Part shown: in pieces, positions 23,073-31,045 of the stretch
How the letters are laid out: each line of letters opens with the position of its first letter
How positions within the stretch are numbered: position 1 is the first letter of the stretch
Origin: Syntrophorhabdaceae bacterium
GTDB lineage: Bacteria; Desulfobacterota; Syntrophorhabdia; Syntrophorhabdales; Syntrophorhabdaceae
DNA length: 36,530 nucleotides
NCBI GenBank assembly: GCA_028698615.1
Contig: JAQVWF010000024.1
Span: forward strand, 1 to 36,530
Reading direction: 5' to 3'
Program-made: the position numbers and the translations under genes
The notes under the pieces: model-generated
The model's input: only the letters and a program-made list of their open reading frames with translations
Told to the model about the DNA's origin: nothing
Database searches by the model: none

Positions 23073-24293
23073 TTAGCTGCGGCCGGGTTCCTCGTTCGGT
23101 GTCCGTGTTCTTCCGTATTCAAGGGCAACAAGGGTAATGTCGTCCTGAAACTCCGCTCCTTTGCCGAAATCAATGATGGAAGCCACGATGGTATCGAGAA
23201 GCTCTTCGATCTCTGCGCGCCCGTGGCAGGAAAGGAGGGAATGGAAGCGGTCTTCCCCGAAGAATTCCCCCGAGCTGTTGCTGTATTCCACCACTCCGTC
23301 GGTAAAAAGAATCACCCTGTCTCCCGGCGCGAGGGATCGCTCTTCCTCATCGAAGGGAACGAGGCCGTCGAGGCCGATGATCGTTCCGCCCTTATCCAGC
23401 ACCTCAAGCGACCCGTTCCTTCGCATGATGACCGGAAAGGGATGCCCGGCGTTACTGTATCTTACGGCACCGGTCCGGGTGTTGACTATGAGATAGACGA
23501 TGGTGAAATACTTTCCGAAGCGATCGATGGGATATTCCCCGTCAAGGATCTCAAGCACCCTGCCTGGCGACACGATCCGGTAGCCGGGCGGTTCGTATGT
23601 CCTTTCCTTCGTCACGGATCCGCTGTCGGGCTGGAGGAATTGGGAAACGGAAACGGTGATGAGTGCGGAGGGGACGCCATGACCGCTGACATCTATCATA
23701 TAGAGACCCACGTGATTCTCGTCGAGACGAAATACGTTGAATATATCCCCTCCTATCATGTGAGAGGGCATGAATTTCCATGCGATTGCGAGGTTTTTGA
23801 TATCCGGTATTGCGCGAGGCAAAAGGCTTTGCTGGATGCCAGCCGCCGCCCTGAGATCCTCGTCGAGAACTTTCTGCTTTTCGGTGAGCTGGGCATTGGA
23901 CCTCTTGAGATCAGAGGTGAGCCGCCGGATCTTGAGCTGGTTTTCCACCCGTGCCAGGACCTCCGTTTTCTGGAAGGGTTTCGTTATGTAATCGGCACCG
24001 CCCAGTTCAAGGCCCTTCACCTTATCAGCGGTCTCAGTTTTGGCTGAGAGGAAAATAATGGGTATGTCCGAAAGAGACTCCTCCCGGTTGAGCTCCTCGC
24101 ACACGGTAAAACCATCCATGCCGGGCATCACGATATCGAGGAGGATGAGGTCCGGTTTGAAAACCCCTGCTCTCTGCAGCACCTCATTTCCGCTCGGGGC
24201 CTCGGCGACCTCGTAGCCGGCCGCCGCCAGAATATGTCTCAGGAGGGCCCGAATGTCCTCGCTGTCGTCGACTATGAGTATCCTTTCCTTCAT
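23073..24293 (-). CDS. Receiver-domain-controlled PP2C-type phosphatase, RsbU/SpoIIE-like
   Basis: A 406-residue protein with an N-terminal receiver (1-120; phospho-acceptor Asp53 in LILLDIVMPGMDG, Lys105 in DYITKPF), a coiled-coil linker (about 120-165) and a SpoIIE-type PP2C phosphatase (about 170-400). Metal-binding acidic residues are seen in MIGGDIFNVF, YMIDVSGHGVPSAL, ILFTDGVVEYSN and DDITLVALE. It should dephosphorylate the STAS protein encoded downstream when its receiver is phosphorylated. AGGAT precedes the ATG. It is divergent from the PilZ gene. No kinase is adjacent on this operon, but a hybrid kinase and a free Hpt protein lie 1.3 kb away, so these could feed its receiver (inference). 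Confidence 0.92.
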   Translation of the reverse strand: MKERILIVDDSEDIRALLRHILAAAGYEVAEAPSGNEVLQRAGVFKPDLILLDIVMPGMDGFTVCEELNREESLSDIPIIFLSAKTETADKVKGLELGGADYITKPFQKTEVLARVENQLKIRRLTSDLKRSNAQLTEKQKVLDEDLRAAAGIQQSLLPRAIPDIKNLAIAWKFMPSHMIGGDIFNVFRLDENHVGLYMIDVSGHGVPSALITVSVSQFLQPDSGSVTKERTYEPPGYRIVSPGRVLEILDGEYPIDRFGKYFTIVYLIVNTRTGAVRYSNAGHPFPVIMRRNGSLEVLDKGGTIIGLDGLVPFDEEERSLAPGDRVILFTDGVVEYSNSSGEFFGEDRFHSLLSCHGRAEIEELLDTIVASIIDFGKGAEFQDDITLVALEYGRTRTPNEEPGRS

Positions 24294-24416
24294 CTATATC
24301 CTGTATATTACAGCCGATCCAATGATTATTCCATGTTTTTTGATCTATCTTGCCCCATCGGGTCTTCTATTTGTGAACCTCCGCCTCGCAACGCTCCGCC
24401 GGAACCGTTTTTTTCG

Positions 24417-24445
24417 TTGTCGCGGTCGTCCCCTGTGTGTATGAT
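24417..24445 (+). promoter_or_regulatory. Candidate promoter for the PilZ gene
   Basis: TTGTCG (24417-24422), a 17-base spacer and TATGAT (24440-24445). The predicted start near 24452 places the AGGGGG ribosome site (24455-24460) almost at the 5' end of the message. Confidence 0.45.
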
Positions 24446-24468
24446 TACATCTGTAGGGGGAACAGAGC

Positions 24469-25281
24469 ATGATCAGGGACGGGGAAGAGAGAAGGAAGGA
24501 ACCCAGACTCGATATCAGTTCCGTTAATCTTCCCTTTCTTGGGACCCGTGACGAGGACCATTCATCGTTTCAGTATCTTATAATTGACCTGAGTAAGAGC
24601 GGCATCGCCTTTGCCATCCCTGCCTGGGTGGTTAGCAGGGAAGGGATCAAGAAGGGCGATACCGTCAACTTCCACCTTCCCATCAACATCGGGGAACAGT
24701 ACTACGATCAGGGCGTTATACTCTGGACGAGGTGGGATGAGGGAATGGGGGCCCAGACCTGCGGGGCCATTCTTGGCAACAGGGACCGCCCTCCATACCC
24801 CGTCTTCATCTCCATCGAATCAGGTTCGGTGTCCGTTGACCTCGAAGAGTTCGAGGTGCGCGACAGCCTCCTGTGCAGGGTGATCAAGGACACGGCGTTC
24901 CTCAAGAAGGGCGTCGACATCTACCTCGGTCATCTTATACCTTTCTTTTCCCGTATCGCACGGTATCCGCGGGCAGAATACCCCCAGCTTAAGAGCTTTC
25001 TCCTGTCCGACGTCAAGGCGCGGGTCAAGGAGCATTGTGACCAACTCGAAGCTCTGTACGTAAGGACCCGGACGGAGATGCCGGCCCAGTCGGATATCGC
25101 CGGGTTCATTGATCTGGAGGAACTCAGGGCCATAGTGGAATCGGAGGTCTATATCGAGATATTCAAGGCCGCCTTTTCCGACGAGAGCATTGTTCCCTAC
25201 CTCAACGCCATCAAGGACCTTGAGAACAGGCTTTATTTCAATTACAACACCATCGTAATGCTGTACCTCCATTCGTTGTAG
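24469..25281 (+). CDS. PilZ-domain protein with an uncharacterised C-terminal helical region
   Basis: A 270-residue cytosolic protein. The first 130 or so residues look like a PilZ domain: the Arg-rich motif EERRKEPRLD at the start and the second motif DLSKSGIAFAIP (D/NxSxxG form) about 30 residues on, which together bind cyclic-di-GMP in characterised proteins. The rest (about 130-270) is mostly helical, contains charged segments such as DVKARVKEHCDQLEAL and matches nothing I recognise. AGGGGG 8 bases before the ATG supports the start. It converges on the Hpt end of the polysaccharide operon, which suggests, but does not prove, a cyclic-di-GMP input into that locus or the partner switch. Confidence 0.8.
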   Translation: MIRDGEERRKEPRLDISSVNLPFLGTRDEDHSSFQYLIIDLSKSGIAFAIPAWVVSREGIKKGDTVNFHLPINIGEQYYDQGVILWTRWDEGMGAQTCGAILGNRDRPPYPVFISIESGSVSVDLEEFEVRDSLLCRVIKDTAFLKKGVDIYLGHLIPFFSRIARYPRAEYPQLKSFLLSDVKARVKEHCDQLEALYVRTRTEMPAQSDIAGFIDLEELRAIVESEVYIEIFKAAFSDESIVPYLNAIKDLENRLYFNYNTIVMLYLHSL

Positions 25282-25307
25282 CGCTGGAGGGCATGCGGGT
25301 AAATGCC

Positions 25308-25613
25308 TCATTCATACTCGATGTGAACTGTGGCCAGAAATTGATCCAGTTCGTTGGCGCAGGCGAGGATCTCATCTTCGTTGCCGGCTTTTGCCGCTTC
25401 TTCGATACGCCGACCGATCTCGGTGATAAGGTCAAACCCGTAGCCGCCGCCACCGCCCTTCATGGTATGGCCGAGCATCCGTATTGTTTCAAGATCATTA
25501 TTCCCGACGGCCTCCCGTATCAATGACACGTCCGCCAGCCTTCTTTGGAGGTACCCCGGTACGAGGTCTTCGAGATCCTTGTCGATCTTTACGACCGGCG
25601 CTTCATCTTCCAT
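25308..25613 (-). CDS. Histidine phosphotransfer (Hpt) protein
   Basis: A 101-residue free Hpt module that relays phosphate between receiver domains. The phosphorylated His49 sits in MLGHTMKGGGGGYGF, the usual HxxKG motif with a Gly-rich extension, followed by the helix pair EIGRRIEEAAKAGN. ATG 25613 is chosen because GAGGTG lies just before it; a longer frame back to 25745 only overlaps the kinase gene and reads as low-complexity sequence. It follows the hybrid kinase by 37 bases and is probably its direct partner. It is the last gene of the polysaccharide operon, 27 bases from the end of the convergent PilZ gene. Confidence 0.88.
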   Translation of the reverse strand: MEDEAPVVKIDKDLEDLVPGYLQRRLADVSLIREAVGNNDLETIRMLGHTMKGGGGGYGFDLITEIGRRIEEAAKAGNEDEILACANELDQFLATVHIEYE

Positions 25614-25650
25614 GGTGTTCACCTCTCTTTCCGCTCCTTCTCTCCCATCG

Positions 25651-28335
25651 TTAAAGGGATGTGTCCCCCGTGCATGTGGTGATGGCGTCGATGAGGGCGG
25701 ACTTGCGTACAGGTTTGGTGAGATGGCCGGTGCACCCCGCCTCATAGCTCTTACGTGTCTCCTCTTCGAGGGCGTATGCGGTCAGCGCAAGGACCGGCGT
25801 TGCCCTTCGTCCCTGCGATCGCTCCCATTGCCGTATCTGCCTGGTGGCCTCGTATCCGTCCATTACGGGCATCTGTATGTCCATGAGGACGATATCGTAG
25901 GCCGATTCTCTGAACATCTCCACCGCGATTCGCCCGTTCTGCGCCTCATCTATCTTATAGGGCATCTTTTTGAGGAATGACTGGACGAGCAACCGGTTGT
26001 CTTCCGAGTCATCGACAAGGAGGATGGACAGCGGCCGGGGTTCGGAGGGGACCTGCGGCGCCGGGGGAAGGCCGGTGTCCTCGCCCGGAGAGCGCTCCTC
26101 TTTGTCGTTGTCCCCGGCGGGGCGCAGGGAGGCGGTGAAATAGAAGGTACTTCCCGAACCGGGGGTGCTCGATACCCATATCCTTCCTCCCATGAGTTCC
26201 ACGAGACGCTGGGATATGGTCAGCCCCAGCCCGGTGCCGCCGTATTTGCGGGTTGTCGACGTATCGGCCTGGGTGAACTTTTCGAATATATGAGCGATCT
26301 TGTCCTCGGGTATGCCGATTCCCGTGTCGCTGATGGAGAATTTCATGATAGTGGTATCGCCGCCCGCCTCATCGAGTTCCACGGTGATCGTGATACCCCC
26401 TTCCTCCGTGAACTTTGCGGCGTTGCCGACGAGATTGAGAAGGACCTGCCTGAGCCTCCCCGCATCGCCGGTGAGACGGCGTGGCACGCCGGGTCTTATG
26501 ATGCAGTCGAGGCTGATACCCTTCTCGCGGATGCGTACCACCATCGTGTCGCAGACGGCATTGACGAGTTCCCGGACATCGAAGACCGACTCATCGAGTT
26601 CAAGATAACCCGCCTCTATTTTTGATATGTCGAGGATGTCGTTGATGATGTTGAGGAGATTATCTCCGGCGCTCCTTAGCGTGGTGACGAATTTCCTCTG
26701 CTCATCGTCGAGGGGGCCTTCAAGCAGAAGCTCGGCCATGCCGATGATGGCGTTCATCGGGGTGCGGATCTCGTGGCTCATGGCGGCGAGAAAATAGCTC
26801 TTGGCCTGGTTTGCCGTCTCGGCCGCCTCCTTTGCATCCTTGAGTTCCTGTTCGAAGAGCTTTACCGCGGTGATGTCCTCCTGGACTCCGACAAAATGGG
26901 TAATAGCTCCGGTTGTATCCTTCAGGGGCGAAATGGACGCAGCTGCCCAGTAGAATTCACCGTTCTTTTTCCTGTTGTGAAAAACGCCCTGCCATTCGTC
27001 CCCGGAAGTGATGGTTGTCCAGAGTCGATCGTATGTTTCCCGCGGCATCACGCCGGATTTGAGAATGCGGGGCGTCTTTCCCTCGGTCTCGCTCCTTTCG
27101 TAACCCGTCACCTCGACGAACTTCGGGTTAACGTACTCGATGATTCCCTCTCCGTCGGTGATGATCACAACGGCGGAACTGTGCTCAACGGCGTTGTGCA
27201 GCTTGCGCAGTTCCTCCACGGTGCTTTTCAAGGAAGCTTCACGGTCGGAGAGTCGTTCGAGCATGGCATTGAAGGAAGAGGCAAGCGCACCGATCTCTCC
27301 GCCGGCATCCACGCGGACAGTTCTCAGGGGCTCTTCCGTCCGGCCTATCCTCTCGGCCTGAGCCGCCAGTTCAGACAAGGGCGACAGGTTCCTGCGCATG
27401 ACGATGAGGATAATGAGGACGCAAAAGGCGATCCCGATGGTCGTGTAAGCGACGATGTACCACCGCTCCTTGTAGATGGGGGCATACGCGTCCTTGATCG
27501 GGTAATGGGTCGCCAGGATCCAGTCGGTGTGGCGAAAACGTTTGAAGGTGACTATACCCGGCACGTCTCCGAAGGACATCGTTTCCCCGCTTCCCTCGAA
27601 CCAGTTGTCGATGGCCGCGTCGAACAGAGGGTTGGGCGCCCGGGGCAGGTCGCGCTGAAGTATCCGCTTCCTGTCGGGATGGATGATGATCGACCGGTCC
27701 TTATCGAAAAGATACATGTACCCCGTCCGGCCTATCTTGATCTTCGCGATACCTCCGAAGGTAACGTCGTTGAGGAGGGAAATGGAGCCGCCGAGCACGG
27801 CTACCAGGTCATTGTGCTTGTCGAAGACGGGAGCGGTGAACATGACTATGGGATCGTGGGGCGCTCTCGTGGATCTGAAGGGCTTCGATATGTAAGGCCC
27901 TCTTGTCTTAAGGGTGTATTGAAGGTACTCCTTGCCGGAAAAGTCCTTGCCATAGCGCTCAGGAGAATAAGGCACTTCCGCGATGATCCTTCCCGTTTTC
28001 GAATAGAGCACGACGCCGTGGTCGAAGCATGCCGTGAAGAAGAAGCGGGAATGAAGCGCCTCTTCGAGGTGTCTCTGCATGGCGGGGTAGTCCCCGATGT
28101 CCCCGGTGGGAATATGCCTGGATACCTCGATGAGCGCTTTCTGGGCCTCGCCGATCCTGAGGTCGACATCATTCGCTATCTTTGAAACGAGTTCAAACTG
28201 CTGGTCCGCTATGGTCTGCCTGAAATGCTTCTCGAAAATGCTCTCGAACATGAAGGCACCGGTGGGAAAGATGACGAGGAAGAGAAGAGAGGCAACGGTG
28301 GCCATCTTCGCCTTGAGGCTTAGCCTGTGGATCAC
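25651..28335 (-). CDS. Membrane hybrid sensor kinase, Cache-HAMP-PAS-HisKA-HATPase-REC
   Basis: An 894-residue inner-membrane hybrid kinase. TM1 lies at about 12-32, then a periplasmic double-Cache-like sensor (about 33-290, with [20 protein letters not shown]), TM2 at 292-313, a HAMP linker (about 314-365), a PAS domain (about 378-490), the His521 phospho-acceptor site [19 protein letters not shown], an ATPase domain with GTGLGLTIS, and a C-terminal receiver with [17 protein letters not shown]. The start is GTG 28335, with AGGGGG 8 bases upstream and its GTGA overlapping the stop of the GH26 gene; the open frame back to 28524 is a shadow of that gene. Coupled translation ties sensing to the polysaccharide genes. 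The ligand is unknown, though small organic acids and amino acids are common for Cache sensors. Confidence 0.92.
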   Translation of the reverse strand: MIHRLSLKAKMATVASLLFLVIFPTGAFMFESIFEKHFRQTIADQQFELVSKIANDVDLRIGEAQKALIEVSRHIPTGDIGDYPAMQRHLEEALHSRFFFTACFDHGVVLYSKTGRIIAEVPYSPERYGKDFSGKEYLQYTLKTRGPYISKPFRSTRAPHDPIVMFTAPVFDKHNDLVAVLGGSISLLNDVTFGGIAKIKIGRTGYMYLFDKDRSIIIHPDRKRILQRDLPRAPNPLFDAAIDNWFEGSGETMSFGDVPGIVTFKRFRHTDWILATHYPIKDAYAPIYKERWYIVAYTTIGIAFCVLIILIVMRRNLSPLSELAAQAERIGRTEEPLRTVRVDAGGEIGALASSFNAMLERLSDREASLKSTVEELRKLHNAVEHSSAVVIITDGEGIIEYVNPKFVEVTGYERSETEGKTPRILKSGVMPRETYDRLWTTITSGDEWQGVFHNRKKNGEFYWAAASISPLKDTTGAITHFVGVQEDITAVKLFEQELKDAKEAAETANQAKSYFLAAMSHEIRTPMNAIIGMAELLLEGPLDDEQRKFVTTLRSAGDNLLNIINDILDISKIEAGYLELDESVFDVRELVNAVCDTMVVRIREKGISLDCIIRPGVPRRLTGDAGRLRQVLLNLVGNAAKFTEEGGITITVELDEAGGDTTIMKFSISDTGIGIPEDKIAHIFEKFTQADTSTTRKYGGTGLGLTISQRLVELMGGRIWVSSTPGSGSTFYFTASLRPAGDNDKEERSPGEDTGLPPAPQVPSEPRPLSILLVDDSEDNRLLVQSFLKKMPYKIDEAQNGRIAVEMFRESAYDIVLMDIQMPVMDGYEATRQIRQWERSQGRRATPVLALTAYALEEETRKSYEAGCTGHLTKPVRKSALIDAITTCTGDTSL

Positions 28336-29381
28336 GGCTGTTTCCCCCTTTCGAGGAGTTCCTTGAGCCTGTCCCGCCTGGACCCGCGTGCGTGCTGCAG
28401 GGCACCCACATAGCTCCCGTCGGAGGCGCTTTCTATGCGCCAATCGACTTCCTTGTCGGACTGGAACCATACGATGCCGTCTATGCCTGACCTCCCTGCG
28501 GCGGTGAGGGCATCCCCTATCCATTCATTCTTGTTCCCGCCGGCGCCGACGGTCGCGGTCTCGAAGACGATGAGAGGCTTTCCTGCCGCGGAAGTGCTCA
28601 AACCCCTCAGTTCAGTGATCGGTGCTTCAAAGATCTCCCGGAAGGTTCTCCAGCGGCTTTCCCATCCATGGATGGCTTTTTTCCTGGTTGTTCCCCAGTT
28701 GTAGCCGTCTACGCCGAGGATGTCGACGTAGCTGTCTCCGGGATAGTAATTGGACAGGGTGTTCCATGAGGCCGACGGGTCATAGGATGTGCTCGGGACA
28801 GATTCTGCGTTAGGGCAGAAGACCCAAAGGACGTTGCCGGCGCCCGACCGTCTGAAGATGTCGACGATATAAATGTACATCCTTCGATATATGGCGGGGC
28901 TTTCCGGGCCGTATTGATCTTCCGTTGTACCCCAGTGGTATCGCTTCAGGTTCATCTCATGGGCGAACCGTATCAGCACAGGTTTGTTCCACGAACGGGC
29001 TTTATCAGCAAACCGGGTTATGTATCGATCGTACCTGCCGCTGAGCAGATCGGTGTGGGAGATGGCGATCTCCTTGCCGCCTTTGATATGCATAGGCTCC
29101 CAGGTGATGCAGGGCAGGGAGCCGCTCGCCGTTATGGTTTCGAGGCTCTCGAGGGGAAACTCGCCTGAGTTTGGGTCGCCATCAGAGGGCCATTGGAGAA
29201 AAAAGACGATGATATCGGAGCGAAGGCCCGTGTCGGACTCGATACCTTTCAGTCTGTCCCGGGTCACCGGATAACCGTCGAGGGTAAAGCCCCACATGGA
29301 CAGCCCGGCGTCCGATGTCCCGCAGAAGGGCGCAACAGCGCTCATGGCGACGAGAATGAACAGGGAAAGTATTCTATACAA
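28332..29381 (-). CDS. Glycoside hydrolase family 26-like protein (beta-mannanase family)
   Basis: A 349-residue exported (beta/alpha)8 hydrolase. An N-terminal signal segment (about 1-25) precedes the domain. The catalytic pair of GH26 is visible: acid/base Glu142 in LIRFAHEMN and nucleophile Glu274 in PLIVFETATVG, together with VDILGVDGYNWG. Family 26 mostly contains endo-beta-1,4-mannanases, plus some lichenases and beta-1,3-xylanases. Within a polymer-synthesis operon it may trim or edit the nascent chain, as BcsZ does for cellulose, but of a different family. It overlaps the GT2 gene by 8 bases and the kinase gene by 4. The Cys at position 20 is not in a good lipobox, so I expect a soluble periplasmic enzyme. 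Confidence 0.82.
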   Translation of the reverse strand: MYRILSLFILVAMSAVAPFCGTSDAGLSMWGFTLDGYPVTRDRLKGIESDTGLRSDIIVFFLQWPSDGDPNSGEFPLESLETITASGSLPCITWEPMHIKGGKEIAISHTDLLSGRYDRYITRFADKARSWNKPVLIRFAHEMNLKRYHWGTTEDQYGPESPAIYRRMYIYIVDIFRRSGAGNVLWVFCPNAESVPSTSYDPSASWNTLSNYYPGDSYVDILGVDGYNWGTTRKKAIHGWESRWRTFREIFEAPITELRGLSTSAAGKPLIVFETATVGAGGNKNEWIGDALTAAGRSGIDGIVWFQSDKEVDWRIESASDGSYVGALQHARGSRRDRLKELLERGKQP

Positions 29382-31044
29382 GATCGCCCGCCTTTTCGCT
29401 GTCAGGGGCGGTTTCCTCGACAGGCCTGTTGAAGTAAAATATGGACGATAGTATGCCGGCGTGGTAGAGACACCAGAAGACGTTCACCAGTATTCCAGCA
29501 AAGGGTTCCCTTTCATATATCAGCCTGTTGATTCCCCATATGGCCCCGCAAAAGCATATGGCCCACAGGAGGAGCTGGGGCCACATGGTCAGAAGAGGCA
29601 GGGCCCGGCTCGTGCCCTTTGGCGTGATGCCGAAGGTGCCCTTGAAGCCCATGAGGGCAAGGATGCTGGCCTTCATGAAAACGGGGAAGGTGATGAAGGT
29701 CAGGAGCTGTCCCGACAGGAGGTCACGGATCGTGTAGCTGCGCTGTTTCAGCGTCCAGTAGAATGTGGTGAGAGTGATGACGATGTAGGGAACAAAGATG
29801 AGGAAGTAGAAAGCGGGCCGCGCGAAATACACGGGGACGTTGAAAAAGAGATAGATCGGAGGGGATATCATCATGATGAAGAACACAAAACCTATGAAGT
29901 ACCACGTGCTCGACAGGAAATATTCCCACCACTGCATGAGGGTGAGGGCACGCGGCCTTCGAACAAAGGTTGTTACGACCTTCCTGAGGAGCCCGATTGT
30001 CCCCAGGGACCACCTGAACTGCTGCTTAAAATAGCCTCCCAGGTCCTCCGGGCCTATCTGGAAGGTGCGCACCCGGTTAATGTATGTCGTCTTCCACTTG
30101 TTGAGGTGAAACTGAAGGGAGGTGGCGAAATCTTCCGTGACGGACGACTCGTCGAACCCCCCGATGCTTTTAAGCGCCTCGCGGCGGAAAAGCACATTGG
30201 TGCCGCAGCAGAAGGTGGCGTCTTTCGAGGCCTTGCCCTCGCATATGTATTCGTAGAAGACGGTCTGTTGCAGACCGGCGGCCCGGGCGATACGGTTGGA
30301 ATCGAAATTGATGTAGTACTGAGGGGTTTGGATAAAGGCAAGCTCGGGCCTGCCCTCCATGTGGGCGACGAGGGGCTCGAGGAAATCGGGAAAGGGATTG
30401 GAATCGGCGTCAAAGACGACCATGTATCTCTCTGTTTCATTTTTTTTCTTCCTGGAATAATTGTAAAAGACGAACCCCTCTCTCATGTGTCCGTCGAGGT
30501 ACTCCATAAAATCGTTGATGATGCCCGCCTTGGCGCCGTGCCATTTCCTCCGAAAGAGATCGATGCCCACGTACTGGCAGAGCTCCTCTATAGACTTTTT
30601 GTAGGCCTCCATGTTCTCTGGTGTATCCCAGGGGACATCATAGCGGGTATCGTCGAGGAAGTAGATGTACTTGTTGGGATAAGAGAGGTTGTAGAAGGTG
30701 ATGAGAGAGTTCTTGACCACCTCCAGGGGTTCCTTATAGGAGGGCATGACTATCGCTACGGGCGGATGGGACAGAAGGGGCTCCGTCGGGAGCTCCTTGC
30801 GGGTGAAGTCCCTGCCTGTCAATACCACGGAGAGGATCTCCAGAAAATACCCGATGCCGTGGACGAGGATGAACACCTCGGCCATGAGAAGAAGGAGGGC
30901 GAGGCCCTTTTCATACCAGGCATTATCGGTGATAAGGAAAAGAAGAACTCTCACGATGAGATAGATGGCGGCAAAGACCATCGCGGCAACAGGTGCCGCC
31001 ATGATGAAAACGAATTTTGAAGATGTCGGACGCTCTTCCTTCAT
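29374..31044 (-). CDS. Processive beta-glycosyltransferase, GT2 cellulose-synthase-like
   Basis: A 556-residue inner-membrane polysaccharide synthase. Two N-terminal membrane segments (about 15-38 and 48-75) precede the cytosolic GT-A domain, which shows the D,D,D,QxxRW set: DDTR (131-134), DAD (212-214), TED (303-305) and QQFRW (341-345). Four to five more membrane segments (about 375-540) would form the export channel. There is no C-terminal PilZ domain as in BcsA, so any cyclic-di-GMP control must come from another protein. The product is not fixed by sequence; the GH26 neighbour points to a beta-mannan or glucomannan-like chain rather than cellulose (inference). The gene starts one base after the barrel gene and overlaps the hydrolase gene by 8. 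Confidence 0.9.
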   Translation of the reverse strand: MKEERPTSSKFVFIMAAPVAAMVFAAIYLIVRVLLFLITDNAWYEKGLALLLLMAEVFILVHGIGYFLEILSVVLTGRDFTRKELPTEPLLSHPPVAIVMPSYKEPLEVVKNSLITFYNLSYPNKYIYFLDDTRYDVPWDTPENMEAYKKSIEELCQYVGIDLFRRKWHGAKAGIINDFMEYLDGHMREGFVFYNYSRKKKNETERYMVVFDADSNPFPDFLEPLVAHMEGRPELAFIQTPQYYINFDSNRIARAAGLQQTVFYEYICEGKASKDATFCCGTNVLFRREALKSIGGFDESSVTEDFATSLQFHLNKWKTTYINRVRTFQIGPEDLGGYFKQQFRWSLGTIGLLRKVVTTFVRRPRALTLMQWWEYFLSSTWYFIGFVFFIMMISPPIYLFFNVPVYFARPAFYFLIFVPYIVITLTTFYWTLKQRSYTIRDLLSGQLLTFITFPVFMKASILALMGFKGTFGITPKGTSRALPLLTMWPQLLLWAICFCGAIWGINRLIYEREPFAGILVNVFWCLYHAGILSSIFYFNRPVEETAPDSEKAGDLV

Positions 31045-31045
31045 G

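Noticed and set aside
26773-28185. 470-residue plus-strand open frame opposite the Cache hybrid kinase
   Set aside because: Antisense shadow of a GC-rich gene with strong third-position bias. No motif is visible and it has no promoter or ribosome site.
28336-28524. Longer start for the Cache hybrid kinase
   Set aside because: The extra 63 residues are Arg-rich, overlap the end of the GH26 gene and delay the signal-anchor segment. The GTG at 28335 has a good ribosome site.
28332-29381. BcsZ-type cellulase as the hydrolase of the polymer operon
   Set aside because: The HEMN acid/base motif and the FETATVG nucleophile motif fit GH26, not GH8.
29461-31020. 519-residue open frame on the plus strand across the GT2 gene
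   Set aside because: It is the antisense shadow of the GT2 gene, whose catalytic motifs are intact. Its translation has no recognisable domain and no ribosome site.
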